Part shown: positions 40,514 through 49,150 of the stretch, one piece after another
Layout of the letters: each line of letters opens with the position of its first letter
How positions within the stretch are numbered: the stretch's first letter is position 1
From: Streptomyces sp. CB00316
GTDB taxonomy: Bacteria; Actinomycetota; Actinomycetes; Streptomycetales; Streptomycetaceae
Reading direction: 5' to 3'
DNA: 64,000 bases
Assembly (NCBI RefSeq): GCF_001905595.1
Contig: NZ_LIXI01000006.1
Coordinates: forward strand, 372,001-436,000
Made by a program: the position numbers and the translations under genes
Notes under the pieces: model-generated
The model's database searches: none
Told to the model about the DNA's origin: nothing
The model's input: only the letters and a program-made list of their open reading frames with translations

Positions 40514-41817
40514 GCGGTGGCCTCCGATGCGGCACGGGCGGCGGCGGGCAGGGCGGCGGCGATCCGCTCGATCGCCCGCTCGTCGTGGGCGGTGGAGACG
40601 AACCAGGACTCGAAGGCGGAGGGCGGCAGGTAGACGCCCTGCTCCAGCATCGAGTGGAAGAAGGCGGTGAAGCGGAAAGCCTCCTGCTTCTTGGCGTCGT
40701 CGTAGTTCCGCACCGGCCGGTCGGTGAAGAAGACCGAGAACATGTTGCTCGCCGAGGAGACGGTGTGCGCGACGCCCTCCTTGGTGAACGCGTCACCCAC
40801 CAGGGAGCGCAGTTCGGCGGAGACCGCGTCGATCTTCGCGTACGCCGCGTCGTCGAGCAGCCGCAGCTGCGCGAGGCCGGCTGCGGTGGCGACCGGGTTC
40901 CCCGAGAGGGTGCCCGCCTGGTAGACCGGGCCGGCCGGGGCGAGGTGCGCCATCACGTCGGCGCGGCCGCCGAAGGCCGCGGCGGGGAAGCCGCCGCCCA
41001 TGACCTTGCCGAAGGTCATCAGGTCGGGGCGGACGCCGTCGATGCCGTACCAGCCGGACTTCGACGTACGGAAGCCCGTCATCACCTCGTCGGAGATGTA
41101 CAGGGCGCCGTCCGCCGCGCACAGCTCCTTGAGCCCGGCGTTGAAGCCCTCGGCGGGCGGGACGACGCCCATGTTGCCGGGCGATGCCTCGGTGATCACG
41201 CAGGCGATCTCGCCGGGGTGCGCGGCGAAGGCGGCCCGCACGGCCTCCAGGTCGTTGTACGGCAGCACGACGGTGTCCCCGGCCGTGGCGCCCGTGACAC
41301 CGGGCGTGTCGGGCAGGCCGAAGGTGGCGAGGCCCGAGCCCGCGGCGGCGAGCAGGGCGTCCACGTGACCGTGGTAGCAGCCGGCGAACTTCACGACCTT
41401 GGCCCGGCCGGTGAAGCCGCGGGCCAGCCGGATCGCCGACATCGTCGCCTCCGTGCCGGAGGAGACCAGGCGGACCTGCTCGACCGGTTCGATCCGCGCC
41501 ACGATCTCCTCGGCCAGCGCGACCTCGCCCTCACCCGGCGTACCGAAGGAGGTGCCCCGGGAGACCGCATCCTGGACGGCGGCGATGACCTCGGGGTGGG
41601 AGTGGCCGAGAATCATCGGCCCCCACGAGCAGACGAGGTCGACGTACTCGCGGCCGTCGGCGTCGGTGAGGTACGGGCCGGTGCCGGACACCATGAACCG
41701 GGGCGTACCGCCCACGGCCCGGAATGCACGCACGGGTGAGTTCACGCCGCCGGGCGTCACGACGGACGCCCGGTCGAACAACGACTGCGAAACTGGGGCT
41801 TCGTATGAATACGCCAC
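40510..41817 (-). CDS. hemL: Glutamate-1-semialdehyde 2,1-aminomutase HemL
   Basis: A 435-residue PLP enzyme. PLP-binding Lys is K271 in MTFGKVMGGGFPAAAFGG. SSGTEATMSAIRLARGFTGR and YHGHVDALL are further hallmarks. It converts glutamate-1-semialdehyde to 5-aminolevulinate, the C5 entry to haem. Start is GTG 41817 with AGGACC upstream. The later haem genes hemB, hemD and hemC lie at the right end of the window. Confidence 0.96.
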   Translation of the reverse strand: MAYSYEAPVSQSLFDRASVVTPGGVNSPVRAFRAVGGTPRFMVSGTGPYLTDADGREYVDLVCSWGPMILGHSHPEVIAAVQDAVSRGTSFGTPGEGEVALAEEIVARIEPVEQVRLVSSGTEATMSAIRLARGFTGRAKVVKFAGCYHGHVDALLAAAGSGLATFGLPDTPGVTGATAGDTVVLPYNDLEAVRAAFAAHPGEIACVITEASPGNMGVVPPAEGFNAGLKELCAADGALYISDEVMTGFRTSKSGWYGIDGVRPDLMTFGKVMGGGFPAAAFGGRADVMAHLAPAGPVYQAGTLSGNPVATAAGLAQLRLLDDAAYAKIDAVSAELRSLVGDAFTKEGVAHTVSSASNMFSVFFTDRPVRNYDDAKKQEAFRFTAFFHSMLEQGVYLPPSAFESWFVSTAHDERAIERIAAALPAAARAASEATA

Positions 41818-41956
41818 TTTGGTCCTGATCTGCGATTCGGGTATCGGGAGGCCGGGCCGGAGAATCCAAGGTAATCCCGGCCACCGGTGAGCAGGGAGCG
41901 CGCTCCCCTCGTATCACGAAAGAGCGTCGGCACCCTCACGTCTGCGAAACTGGGGC
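41785..41956. repeat. 15-bp direct repeat around the hemL start
   Basis: CTGCGAAACTGGGGC occurs at 41785-41799, inside the hemL 5' coding end, and again at 41942-41956, upstream of it. The copies are 157 bp apart and identical. Confidence 0.6.
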
Positions 41957-42259
41957 GACATAGGGAAAGCTCACACATGCCATGGTGTCAGAGGCACGGA
42001 CGGTCTTGCGGACAGGTGTTTCACCGCACGCCCGCGGGGGAGGTCACTGACACGATGATCGGGTTGCGCGGCGGGGGCTGTGTCTCCTAAGAAGTAGTCG
42101 GGTGGATGAGATATGCATCGCGGTGGCGGAGTGGGCGAAGGGACCGACGACCTGGGGCCCGAGCCTGCCCGGCGAGGGCGGCACCGGCGAAGGGCCGAGC
42201 GCGCCCAGGGCAGGGGCGCGGAGAGCACACCGCCCCCCGGGATCAGGAGCAGTGGCGGG
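41818..42259. other. Divergent regulatory region between hemL and a hypothetical gene
   Basis: 442 bp without a credible gene. It holds one copy of the 15-bp repeat (41942) and must contain promoters for both directions. I see no palindrome strong enough to name an operator. Confidence 0.45.
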
Positions 42260-42697
42260 ATGGGGGTGACCTACAAGTACTTCGGCGCCCCGGACGGGGC
42301 GACCGCCGCACGCGTGCCCATTTCGATGCGCCCGGAGGAACTGGGCGGCGACGAGCTGGGCATGGGCGGCATGTTCACCAAGATCAAGCCGGAGACGGTG
42401 GCCGCCATGGTGCTGACCGGCATCCAGGGCATACCCCTGCACAAGGTTCCCCCGCTGGAACTGGTCGTCCTCCACCCCGACTACGCGGTGGTCAAGCTCC
42501 CCATGACCGTCGTCGACCCCCTGCGCGGCGTCGGCGAGGAATCCGTCGGCGCGGCGGCCTTCATCTGGTCCACGGTCCCCGACCGCGGCGGCCCGCGCGA
42601 CGCCTTCAACGTCTACCAGCTGCTCCACGAATGGCAGGACTTCTCCCACCGGCTGCATGACGCGGGGCACCAGGCGTACTGCCTGGTCTGGCCCTGA
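42260..42697 (+). CDS. Conserved hypothetical protein
   Basis: A 145-residue soluble protein starting MGVTYKYFGAPDGATAARVP. It has no signal peptide or TM segment. Features include a Gly/Met-rich stretch (GGDELGMGGMF), hydrophobic strands (LVVLHPDYAVVKLPMTVVDP) and a C-terminal FNVYQLLHEWQDFSHRLHDA. I do not recognise a family. ATG with AGGAG ten bases ahead; the frame is open upstream, but that part is compositionally random. Confidence 0.7.
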   Translation: MGVTYKYFGAPDGATAARVPISMRPEELGGDELGMGGMFTKIKPETVAAMVLTGIQGIPLHKVPPLELVVLHPDYAVVKLPMTVVDPLRGVGEESVGAAAFIWSTVPDRGGPRDAFNVYQLLHEWQDFSHRLHDAGHQAYCLVWP

Positions 42698-42798
42698 GCC
42701 GGGTTCGCGTACTGCTTGGTCCGGTCTGAACCGGGGTCGGCGCGCCCTGCGCGAGTTCCCGGCCGGTTCTACGGTGGGACCAGGCAGGAGGGCCGCCC

Positions 42799-44271
42799 AT
42801 GTCCCACGACACCACCACCGCCATGCGGGCCGCGCCCCGCCTCACGCCCGAGGAGCGTGCGGCGCTCGGCAAGGAGGCACGGCGCCGCTCACCGCGGTCG
42901 GGCCACGCCGTGTACGAGCCGTCCCCCGGCCGCCCCGACCCGCTGGCGGTCCTGGAGGCACAGTCCGCTGCCCGGGTGCCCGAGCTCGTACCGATCCGCT
43001 ACAGCCGGATGACGGAGTCCCCGTTCCGCTTCTACCGGGGGGCCGCCGCGATCATGGCGTCCGACCTGGCCGGCAGCCCGGTCTCGGGGATCACGGCCCA
43101 GCTCTGCGGCGACGCCCACCTGCTGAACTTCCGCCTGCTCGCCTCGCCGGAGAGGCAGCTGATGTTCGACATCAACGACTTCGACGAGACCCTGCCGGGG
43201 CCCTGGGAGTGGGACGTCAAACGGCTCTCGGCGAGCCTCGTCATCGCGGGCCGGGCCAACGGCTTCGACGACGCCGAGCGCGCCCGCGTCGTGCGCGCCA
43301 CGGTCCGCTCGTACCGCACGGCGATGATCCGCTTCGCGGAGACGGGCAACCTCGGCGTCTGGTACGCGAAGATCGACGCGGACCTCCTGGAGTCCCTGGC
43401 CGCCGGGCGCCACGGCACGCGTCACGGCCGCCGGAACCTGGTCCGCGCGATGGCGAAGGCCCGTACCCGCGACAGCCTCCAGGCCTTCGACAAGCTCACC
43501 CGGACGGTCGACGGCCGTCCCAGGATCTCCCCCGACCCGCCCCTGCTCGTCCCGGCCGCCGACCTGCTTCCCGACCTCGAACGCAGCGCCCTGGAGGACC
43601 GATTCCGTGATCTGCTCCAGCGGTACGGACGCACCCTCGCCTCCGACCGGCGCACCCTCCTGGCGGACTACCGCCTGGCCGACGTCGCCCGCAAGGTCGT
43701 CGGCGTGGGCAGCGTCGGCACCCGGTGCTGGATCTTCCTCCTCCTCGGCCGGGACGACCGGGACCCGCTCCTCCTCCAGGCCAAGGAGGCCGACACCTCG
43801 GTACTCGCCGCGCACACCGGCCCGAGCCGGTACCGCAACCAGGGCGAGCGGGTGGTCTCGGGCCAGCGGCTGATGCAGGCGACGAGCGACATCTTCCTCG
43901 GCTGGGAACGGGTGGACGGCATCGACGGCAGGCAGCGCGACTTCTACGTCCGCCAGTTGCGGGACTGGAAGGGCATCGCCATGCCGGAGAGGATGCGGCC
44001 CAAGGACATGCGGGCGTTCGGCGAACTGTGCGGGGCCACACTGGCCCGCGCCCACGCACGGTCCGGCGACCGCATCGCGATCGCCGCGTACCTGGGTGGC
44101 GGCGACACCTTCGACCGCGCGCTCGCCGCCTTCGCGGAGGCGTACGCCGACCAGAACGAGCGCGACCACCGGGCCCTCGTCGACGCCGTACGCACAGGTC
44201 GGCTGCCCGCGGCGGAGCCGTCCGCCGGACCGCACCCACCTGCACCTATCCGGTCGGATCGCGCCAAATGA
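42799..44271 (+). CDS. DUF2252 family protein
   Basis: A 490-residue protein of the DUF2252 family. FYRGAAAIMASDLA, CGDAHLLNF, MFDINDFDETLPGPWEWDVKRL and the later LLQAKEADTSVL with GERVVSGQRLMQA give a layout reminiscent of kinase-like phosphotransferases (HGDAH-like and D-x-D-F-D). Its biochemical role is unknown. CAGGAGGGCCGCCC precedes the ATG. A hairpin begins two bases after the stop. Confidence 0.88.
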   Translation: MSHDTTTAMRAAPRLTPEERAALGKEARRRSPRSGHAVYEPSPGRPDPLAVLEAQSAARVPELVPIRYSRMTESPFRFYRGAAAIMASDLAGSPVSGITAQLCGDAHLLNFRLLASPERQLMFDINDFDETLPGPWEWDVKRLSASLVIAGRANGFDDAERARVVRATVRSYRTAMIRFAETGNLGVWYAKIDADLLESLAAGRHGTRHGRRNLVRAMAKARTRDSLQAFDKLTRTVDGRPRISPDPPLLVPAADLLPDLERSALEDRFRDLLQRYGRTLASDRRTLLADYRLADVARKVVGVGSVGTRCWIFLLLGRDDRDPLLLQAKEADTSVLAAHTGPSRYRNQGERVVSGQRLMQATSDIFLGWERVDGIDGRQRDFYVRQLRDWKGIAMPERMRPKDMRAFGELCGATLARAHARSGDRIAIAAYLGGGDTFDRALAAFAEAYADQNERDHRALVDAVRTGRLPAAEPSAGPHPPAPIRSDRAK

Positions 44272-44273
44272 AT

Positions 44274-44295
44274 GGCTGAAGTCCGATCTTCAGCC
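44274..44295 (+). terminator. Terminator after the DUF2252 gene
   Basis: GGCTGAAG and CTTCAGCC form a perfect 8-bp stem with a 6-base loop immediately after the stop codon. Confidence 0.65.
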
Positions 44296-44469
44296 GACCC
44301 CACACTCGCTGCAACGGCTCTTCTCCGCGTACGTCGGGGTGGGCCCGAAGTGGGTGATCCCAGGGGCTTCACCGCGACGGGGGCGTGCCCCCGACGGCGT
44401 ACGCCGCGCCACCTCCGTAGCCACCCAATTCCCTGGCAGCCCACCCCGCCCCGGTGGCATCCTGACCGG

Positions 44470-45204
44470 GTGAACGGACCCGAGATCACCCTCGAAGTAG
44501 CCCCTGAGCTGCGGCTCTTCGTCCCGCACGACCGACGCCAGGGCGCCACGCCGCTCACCACCGACGGCGCCTCCACCCTCGGCCATGTCATCGAGTCCCT
44601 CGGCGTCCCGCTCACCGAGGCCGGGGCGCTCCTGGCGAACGGTGCCCCGGTGGCCCGCTCCCACGTCCCGGGACCGGACGAACACATCGAGGTACGGGCC
44701 GTCGAGCGCCCCCAGCAGGTCCCCGGCGCACCCCTGCGCTTCCTCCTCGACGTCCATCTCGGCACGCTGGCCCGCAGGTTGCGGCTGCTCGGCGTGGACG
44801 CGGCGTACGAGAGCGAGGACATCGGCGACCCCGCGCTCGCCGCCCTCTCCGCGCGGGAGCGACGCGTCCTGCTCTCCCGGGACCGCGGGCTGCTGCGCCG
44901 CCGGGAGATCTGGGCGGGGGCGTACGTCTACAGCGACCGCCCTCAGGAGCAGCTCCGCGACATCCTCGGCCGCTTCGCCCCGGCCCTCGCCCCGTGGACC
45001 CGCTGCACCGCCTGCAACGGCACGCTGGCGGTGGCGCACAAGGACGCGGTGAGCGATCTGCTGGAGCACGGCACCCAGCAGGCGTACGACGTGTTCGCGC
45101 AGTGCACGGAGTGCGCCCGGGTGTACTGGCGGGGCGCGCACCACGGGCACCTGGAGACGATCGTGGCCGACGCGGTACGGGAGTTCGGGGGCGCGGCGGC
45201 GTAG
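44470..45204 (+). CDS. Mut7-C ubiquitin-like plus Mut7-C RNase domain protein
   Basis: A 244-residue two-domain protein. Residues about 1-85 look like the beta-grasp Mut7-C ubiquitin domain (ITLEVAPELRLFVPHDRRQG ... GPDEHIEVRAVE). From about 95 comes the Mut7-C PIN-like RNase domain: RFLLDVHLGTLARRLRLLGVDA, LLSRDRGLLRRRE, then zinc-ribbon Cys pairs CTACNG and CTEC with VYWRGAHH. The family is predicted to be an RNase. The GTG at 44470 has a poor ribosome-binding site; its placement rests on the domain start. Confidence 0.82.
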   Translation: MNGPEITLEVAPELRLFVPHDRRQGATPLTTDGASTLGHVIESLGVPLTEAGALLANGAPVARSHVPGPDEHIEVRAVERPQQVPGAPLRFLLDVHLGTLARRLRLLGVDAAYESEDIGDPALAALSARERRVLLSRDRGLLRRREIWAGAYVYSDRPQEQLRDILGRFAPALAPWTRCTACNGTLAVAHKDAVSDLLEHGTQQAYDVFAQCTECARVYWRGAHHGHLETIVADAVREFGGAAA

Positions 45205-45226
45205 CGGCGGGCCCCACCGGTCCGGC

Positions 45227-45802
45227 TCAGAAGGCGTACGCGTCCCCCGTGGCGGGCGCGAGCACCTCGTGCACGTCGTTCTCGCGGTCCGTGTCCCGCG
45301 CCCCGCCGCTCCAGACGGTGTCCAGCCGTACGACGACCTCATCGGGGCTGCCGGTCAGCGTCAGGTCGAGCGCGGTCTGCCGGGCCCCGCCGGCGGAGCG
45401 CAGCCCGCCCGTCTCGCAGAGCACGGTCGCCTTGCCGGCCCGGAGGCAGCCGTACGGCAACTCCTGGCTCGCGGCGAGCGGCGCGGAGAAGCGCAGCCGT
45501 ACGGTCGAGGCGGTCACATCGGAGGGCCCCCGGTTCTCGCTCCGGATCCGGATCGCGATGCGGTCCCCCCAGAGGGTGACGTACCCGTGATGGGAGAGGT
45601 CCGCCCGGGGCGCGGGGGCGGCGGTAGCTCCAAGAGCAGGCGCCACATCAACGGGCTCCACATCGGCAGGCACCGCGGCGGCGCCCGCCCCGGCGGCCGT
45701 GGTGCCCGAAGCGGCCGCCCCGCCCGCCACCAGTACGGTCGTCGCCGCCATCGCCGCGGCGGCGGACAGCGGCATCAGCAGTCCTCTACGCGTCAGTCCC
45801 AT
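45227..45802 (-). CDS. Secreted protein of unknown function
   Basis: A 191-residue protein starting MGLTRRGLLMPLSAAAAMAA, a signal peptide with a twin-Arg. An Ala/Pro-rich linker of about 35 residues follows. The mature C-terminal domain is beta-rich (GYVTLWGDRIAIRIRSENRG, TVRLRFSAPLAASQELPYGC) with two Cys that may pair, and resembles an Ig-like or DUF11-like fold. ATG start with weak ribosome-binding site. Convergent with the Mut7-C gene by 22 bp. Confidence 0.7.
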   Translation of the reverse strand: MGLTRRGLLMPLSAAAAMAATTVLVAGGAAASGTTAAGAGAAAVPADVEPVDVAPALGATAAPAPRADLSHHGYVTLWGDRIAIRIRSENRGPSDVTASTVRLRFSAPLAASQELPYGCLRAGKATVLCETGGLRSAGGARQTALDLTLTGSPDEVVVRLDTVWSGGARDTDRENDVHEVLAPATGDAYAF

Positions 45803-45986
45803 GCCTGAAAGATACGGATACAACCCGATAACCCGATGAAAGGGCGAACTCGACGCGCTCTTACCCACCCGCACAGCCCACGCGGGTCATGTAGGTCACG
45901 TATCGCGAACCCGGGACACCCGGACCGGGCGGGCAACGGCTGCCTATCCTTTCCCCGTTACCGATCAACTGCCCGAGGAGATCGCC

Positions 45987-46745
45987 ATGACCGCCACCCC
46001 CATCGCCGTCGTCACCGGCGCGAGCAGCGGCATCGGCGCCGCGACCGCCCGCACACTGGCCGCCGCCGGATTCCGGGTCGTGCTCACCGCGCGCCGCAAG
46101 GACCGGATCGAGGCGCTCGCCGCCGAGATCACCGAGGCCGGCCACGAGGCGACGGCCTACGCCCTGGACGTGACCGACCGCACGGCCGTCGACGAGTTCG
46201 CCACCGCCTTCCGCTCCCTGGCCCTCCTCGTCAACAACGCGGGCGGCGCACTGGGCGCCGACCCGGTGGCGACCGGCGACCCCGCCGACTGGCGCCAGAT
46301 GTACGAGACGAACGTGATCGGCACCCTCAACGTCACCCAGGCCCTGCTCCCCGCCCTCACCGCGAGCGGCGACGGCACCATCGTGATCCTCTCCTCCACC
46401 GCCGCCCTCTCCTCCTACGAGGGCGGCGGCGGCTACGTGGCCGCCAAGCACGGCGAACACGTCCTCGCCGAGACCCTGCGCCTGGAGATCGTCGGCACCC
46501 CGGTCCGCGTCATCGAGGTGGCCCCCGGCATGGTCAAGACCGACGAGTTCGCCACCACCCGCTTCCGCGGCGACACCGAGAAGGCCGCCAAGGTCTACGC
46601 GGGCGTGGACGCCCCCCTCACCGCCGAGGACGTGGCCGACACCATCGGCTGGGCCGTCACCCGCCCCAGCCACGTCAACATCGACCTCCTGGTGGTCCGC
46701 CCCCGCGCCCAGGCCTCCAACACGAAGGTCCACCGCACCCTGTAG
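45987..46745 (+). CDS. SDR-family NADP-dependent oxidoreductase (YdfG-like)
   Basis: A 252-residue classical short-chain dehydrogenase. TGASSGIGAAT is the cofactor motif, ARRKDRIEALA suggests NADP, NNAGG is present, and catalytic Ser and Tyr-Lys lie in LSSTAALSSYEGGGGYVAAK. AAPGMVKT-like EVAPGMVKTDEF follows. Related enzymes oxidise serine/3-hydroxy acids, but the substrate here is unknown. GAGGAGATCGCC precedes the ATG. Confidence 0.9.
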   Translation: MTATPIAVVTGASSGIGAATARTLAAAGFRVVLTARRKDRIEALAAEITEAGHEATAYALDVTDRTAVDEFATAFRSLALLVNNAGGALGADPVATGDPADWRQMYETNVIGTLNVTQALLPALTASGDGTIVILSSTAALSSYEGGGGYVAAKHGEHVLAETLRLEIVGTPVRVIEVAPGMVKTDEFATTRFRGDTEKAAKVYAGVDAPLTAEDVADTIGWAVTRPSHVNIDLLVVRPRAQASNTKVHRTL

Positions 46746-46793
46746 CGGATGCGGTGGACCGGGCGGTGGTGAGGCGGCTGGGGCAAAGGGGCC

Positions 46794-47987
46794 TCAGCCC
46801 TTCACACACACCACCTGCTTGAGCTTCGCGACGACCTCGACCAGGTCGCGCTGCTGCTCCATGACCTGCTCGATCGGCTTGTACGCGGCCGGGATCTCGT
46901 CCAGGACGCCGGAGTCCTTGCGGCACTCCACACCGCGCGTCTGCTCCTCCAGGTCGCGCACCGTGAAGCGCCGCTTGGCCGCGTTCCGGCTCATCCGGCG
47001 ACCGGCCCCGTGGGAGGCCGAGTTGAACGCCTTCTCGTTGCCGAGACCCTTCACGATGTACGAGCTGGTGCCCATCGAGCCGGGGATGATCCCGTACTCA
47101 CCGGAGCCCGCGCGGATCGCTCCCTTGCGGGTGACCAGCAGATCCGCCCCGTCGTACCGCTCCTCCGCCACGTAGTTGTGGTGACAGGAGATCTCCTGCT
47201 CGAAGACCGGCTTCGCCTTCTTGAACTCCTTGCGGACCACGTCCTTGAAGAGCGCCATCATGATCGCGCGGTTGTACTTGGCATACTCCTGCGCCCAGTA
47301 CAGATCGTTCCGGTAGGCGGCCATCTGCGGGGTGTCCGAGATGAACACCGCCAGGTCCCGGTCGACGATGCCCTGGTTGTGCGGCAGCTTCTGCGCGATC
47401 CCGATGTGGTGCTCGGCCAGCTCCTTGCCGATGTTCCGGGAGCCGGAGTGCAGCATCAGCCACACGCTCCCGTCACCGTCCAGGCAGAACTCGATCATGT
47501 GGTTGCCCGATCCGAGCGTTCCCATCTGCTTCGTGGCACGTTCCTGACGGAACTTGACCGCTTCGGCGATCCCGTCGAACCGCCCCCAGAAGTCGTCCCA
47601 CCCGGACGTCGGGAACCCGTGCAGCCTCCCCGGGTCCACCGCGCCGTCGTGCATCCCGCGGCCCACCGGAATGGCCTGTTCGATCCTGGAGCGCAGCCGT
47701 GACAGGTCGCCGGGAAGATCGTTCGCCGTCAGGGACGTCCTGACCGCGGACATCCCGCAGCCGATGTCGACCCCCACCGCGGCCGGGCAGACCGCACCCT
47801 GCATCGCGATCACCGAACCGACCGTGGCCCCCTTGCCGAAGTGGACGTCCGGCATGACGGCGAGACCCCTGATCCAGGGCAGCGTGGACACGTTCCGCAG
47901 CTGCTGCATCGCCACGTCCTCGACCGACGCGGGATCGGCCCACATACGGATGGGGACCTTCGCCCCCGGCACCTCTACGTACGACAT
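46794..47987 (-). CDS. rtcB: RtcB-family RNA ligase
   Basis: A 397-residue RtcB ligase of the shorter bacterial class. Metal and GMP-binding motifs are visible: MPDVHFGKGATVGSV, GVDIGCGM (D74, C77), GSGNHMIEF, HSGSRNIG, and SHGAGRRMSR, which contains the His that becomes guanylylated. RtcB joins 2',3'-cyclic phosphate or 3'-phosphate ends to 5'-OH RNA. GAGGAG precedes the ATG. No rtcA or rtcR homologue lies beside it. Confidence 0.93.
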   Translation of the reverse strand: MSYVEVPGAKVPIRMWADPASVEDVAMQQLRNVSTLPWIRGLAVMPDVHFGKGATVGSVIAMQGAVCPAAVGVDIGCGMSAVRTSLTANDLPGDLSRLRSRIEQAIPVGRGMHDGAVDPGRLHGFPTSGWDDFWGRFDGIAEAVKFRQERATKQMGTLGSGNHMIEFCLDGDGSVWLMLHSGSRNIGKELAEHHIGIAQKLPHNQGIVDRDLAVFISDTPQMAAYRNDLYWAQEYAKYNRAIMMALFKDVVRKEFKKAKPVFEQEISCHHNYVAEERYDGADLLVTRKGAIRAGSGEYGIIPGSMGTSSYIVKGLGNEKAFNSASHGAGRRMSRNAAKRRFTVRDLEEQTRGVECRKDSGVLDEIPAAYKPIEQVMEQQRDLVEVVAKLKQVVCVKG

Positions 47988-48161
47988 AGCTCCTCGATTC
48001 CCCCGAGATTCCCCCGAAAAGACTGAAAGCGCAAAACCGGGCCCAAGGTCGGCAAACAAGTCGGCCGACCGGCATTCACAGCGGCGCGTGCGATACACAT
48101 TGTGTCCATCGGCCGCCTCCGAGCGGCAACATGTTTTCCGTACCGAAGGGAGCCTGGGACG

Positions 48162-49019
48162 GTGCGACACATGGCGTACGTACCCGGCGTCGCGCTCCTC
48201 GCAGCGCTCGCCGTCGGCTGCAGTGCCGGCTCCGACGGCAGCGCCACCGACGCCGACAGCAAGCCGGGCGGCCCCACCGTCACCACCGCGCCTCCGGGCA
48301 AGTACAGGACCCTGCCCGCGCCCTGCCGCGCCGTACCGGCCTCCACGCTCAAGGACCTGCTCCCGGGCGTCGCGGAGCTGCCCCGGCAGTCGCAGGAGAA
48401 GGCGTTGCGGGGGTCGCCGACCATCACGTACGACACCGACCGCAAGGTCGGCTGCAGCTGGAAGGCCGACGCCCCGGACTCCTCCCGGAACCTCTCGATC
48501 GACTTCGAACGTGTCGTTTCGTACGACCCCCTCGTGAGCGACGACGACCGCGCCCGCGCCCTGTACGTGAAGAAGGAGAACGCGGCCGAGCTGCCGGGGA
48601 GCACCGCGCCCGGCACGGCCCCGGAGAAGGGCGCGCCGAAGACCACGCAGGCGGAGGGGAAGGGGCAGGAGAAGGCGACGGGGAAGCCCGGTGACGGCAA
48701 GGGCGCGGAGGATCCCATGCCCTCCGGCTCCGACGGCGCCTCCTCCGGCACCCCGGGGACGCCGGGCGACGACGAGGACCTGCGGCCGCGGGTGGTCGAC
48801 GGGCTCGGAGATGCCGCTTTTCTGGACGATCTCCTCACCCGGGCAGGTTCCACCGCACAGCACCGCACGGTGAGCGTGGTATTCCGCACATCTAATGTGA
48901 TCGTCACCGTCCGGTACGGCGAGCAGCCGACCCTCGTCACCAAGGTGCCCGACAGCAAGGAACTGCAGGACAAGGCCCAGGCACTGGCCCGGAAGCTGGC
49001 CGAGGCGATCAGCGAGTAG
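48162..49019 (+). CDS. Lipoprotein, first of a tandem paralogous pair
   Basis: A 285-residue lipoprotein. The short signal peptide ends in AVGC (lipidated Cys near residue 20). The mature part has APCRAVPASTLKDLLPG, a VGCSW motif, LSIDFERVV, a long disordered Lys/Gly/Thr/Pro insert (about 160-215) and a C-terminal GLGDAAFLDDLL ... VVFRTSNVIVTVRY. The pattern suits the DUF3558-like group. GTG 48162 has GGGAGCC upstream. Its paralogue follows 131 bp downstream. Confidence 0.72.
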   Translation: MRHMAYVPGVALLAALAVGCSAGSDGSATDADSKPGGPTVTTAPPGKYRTLPAPCRAVPASTLKDLLPGVAELPRQSQEKALRGSPTITYDTDRKVGCSWKADAPDSSRNLSIDFERVVSYDPLVSDDDRARALYVKKENAAELPGSTAPGTAPEKGAPKTTQAEGKGQEKATGKPGDGKGAEDPMPSGSDGASSGTPGTPGDDEDLRPRVVDGLGDAAFLDDLLTRAGSTAQHRTVSVVFRTSNVIVTVRYGEQPTLVTKVPDSKELQDKAQALARKLAEAISE

Positions 49020-49150
49020 GGCAGGCCCCGGGGCCTGCGGGCGGCCGGTCCGCGGGCCGTCCGGGTCCGTGACGAGGGCGCCGCGGGGGCGCCGCCCGTC
49101 GTAACGTGGCACCACGAACGAGACCTCCGTGCCGTCCGAGTGAAGGAACC

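Noticed and set aside
42113..42259. N-terminal extension of the hypothetical gene at 42260
   Set aside because: The added 49 residues are Arg/Gly-rich filler, while the internal ATG has AGGAG at fair spacing and starts the protein-like part.
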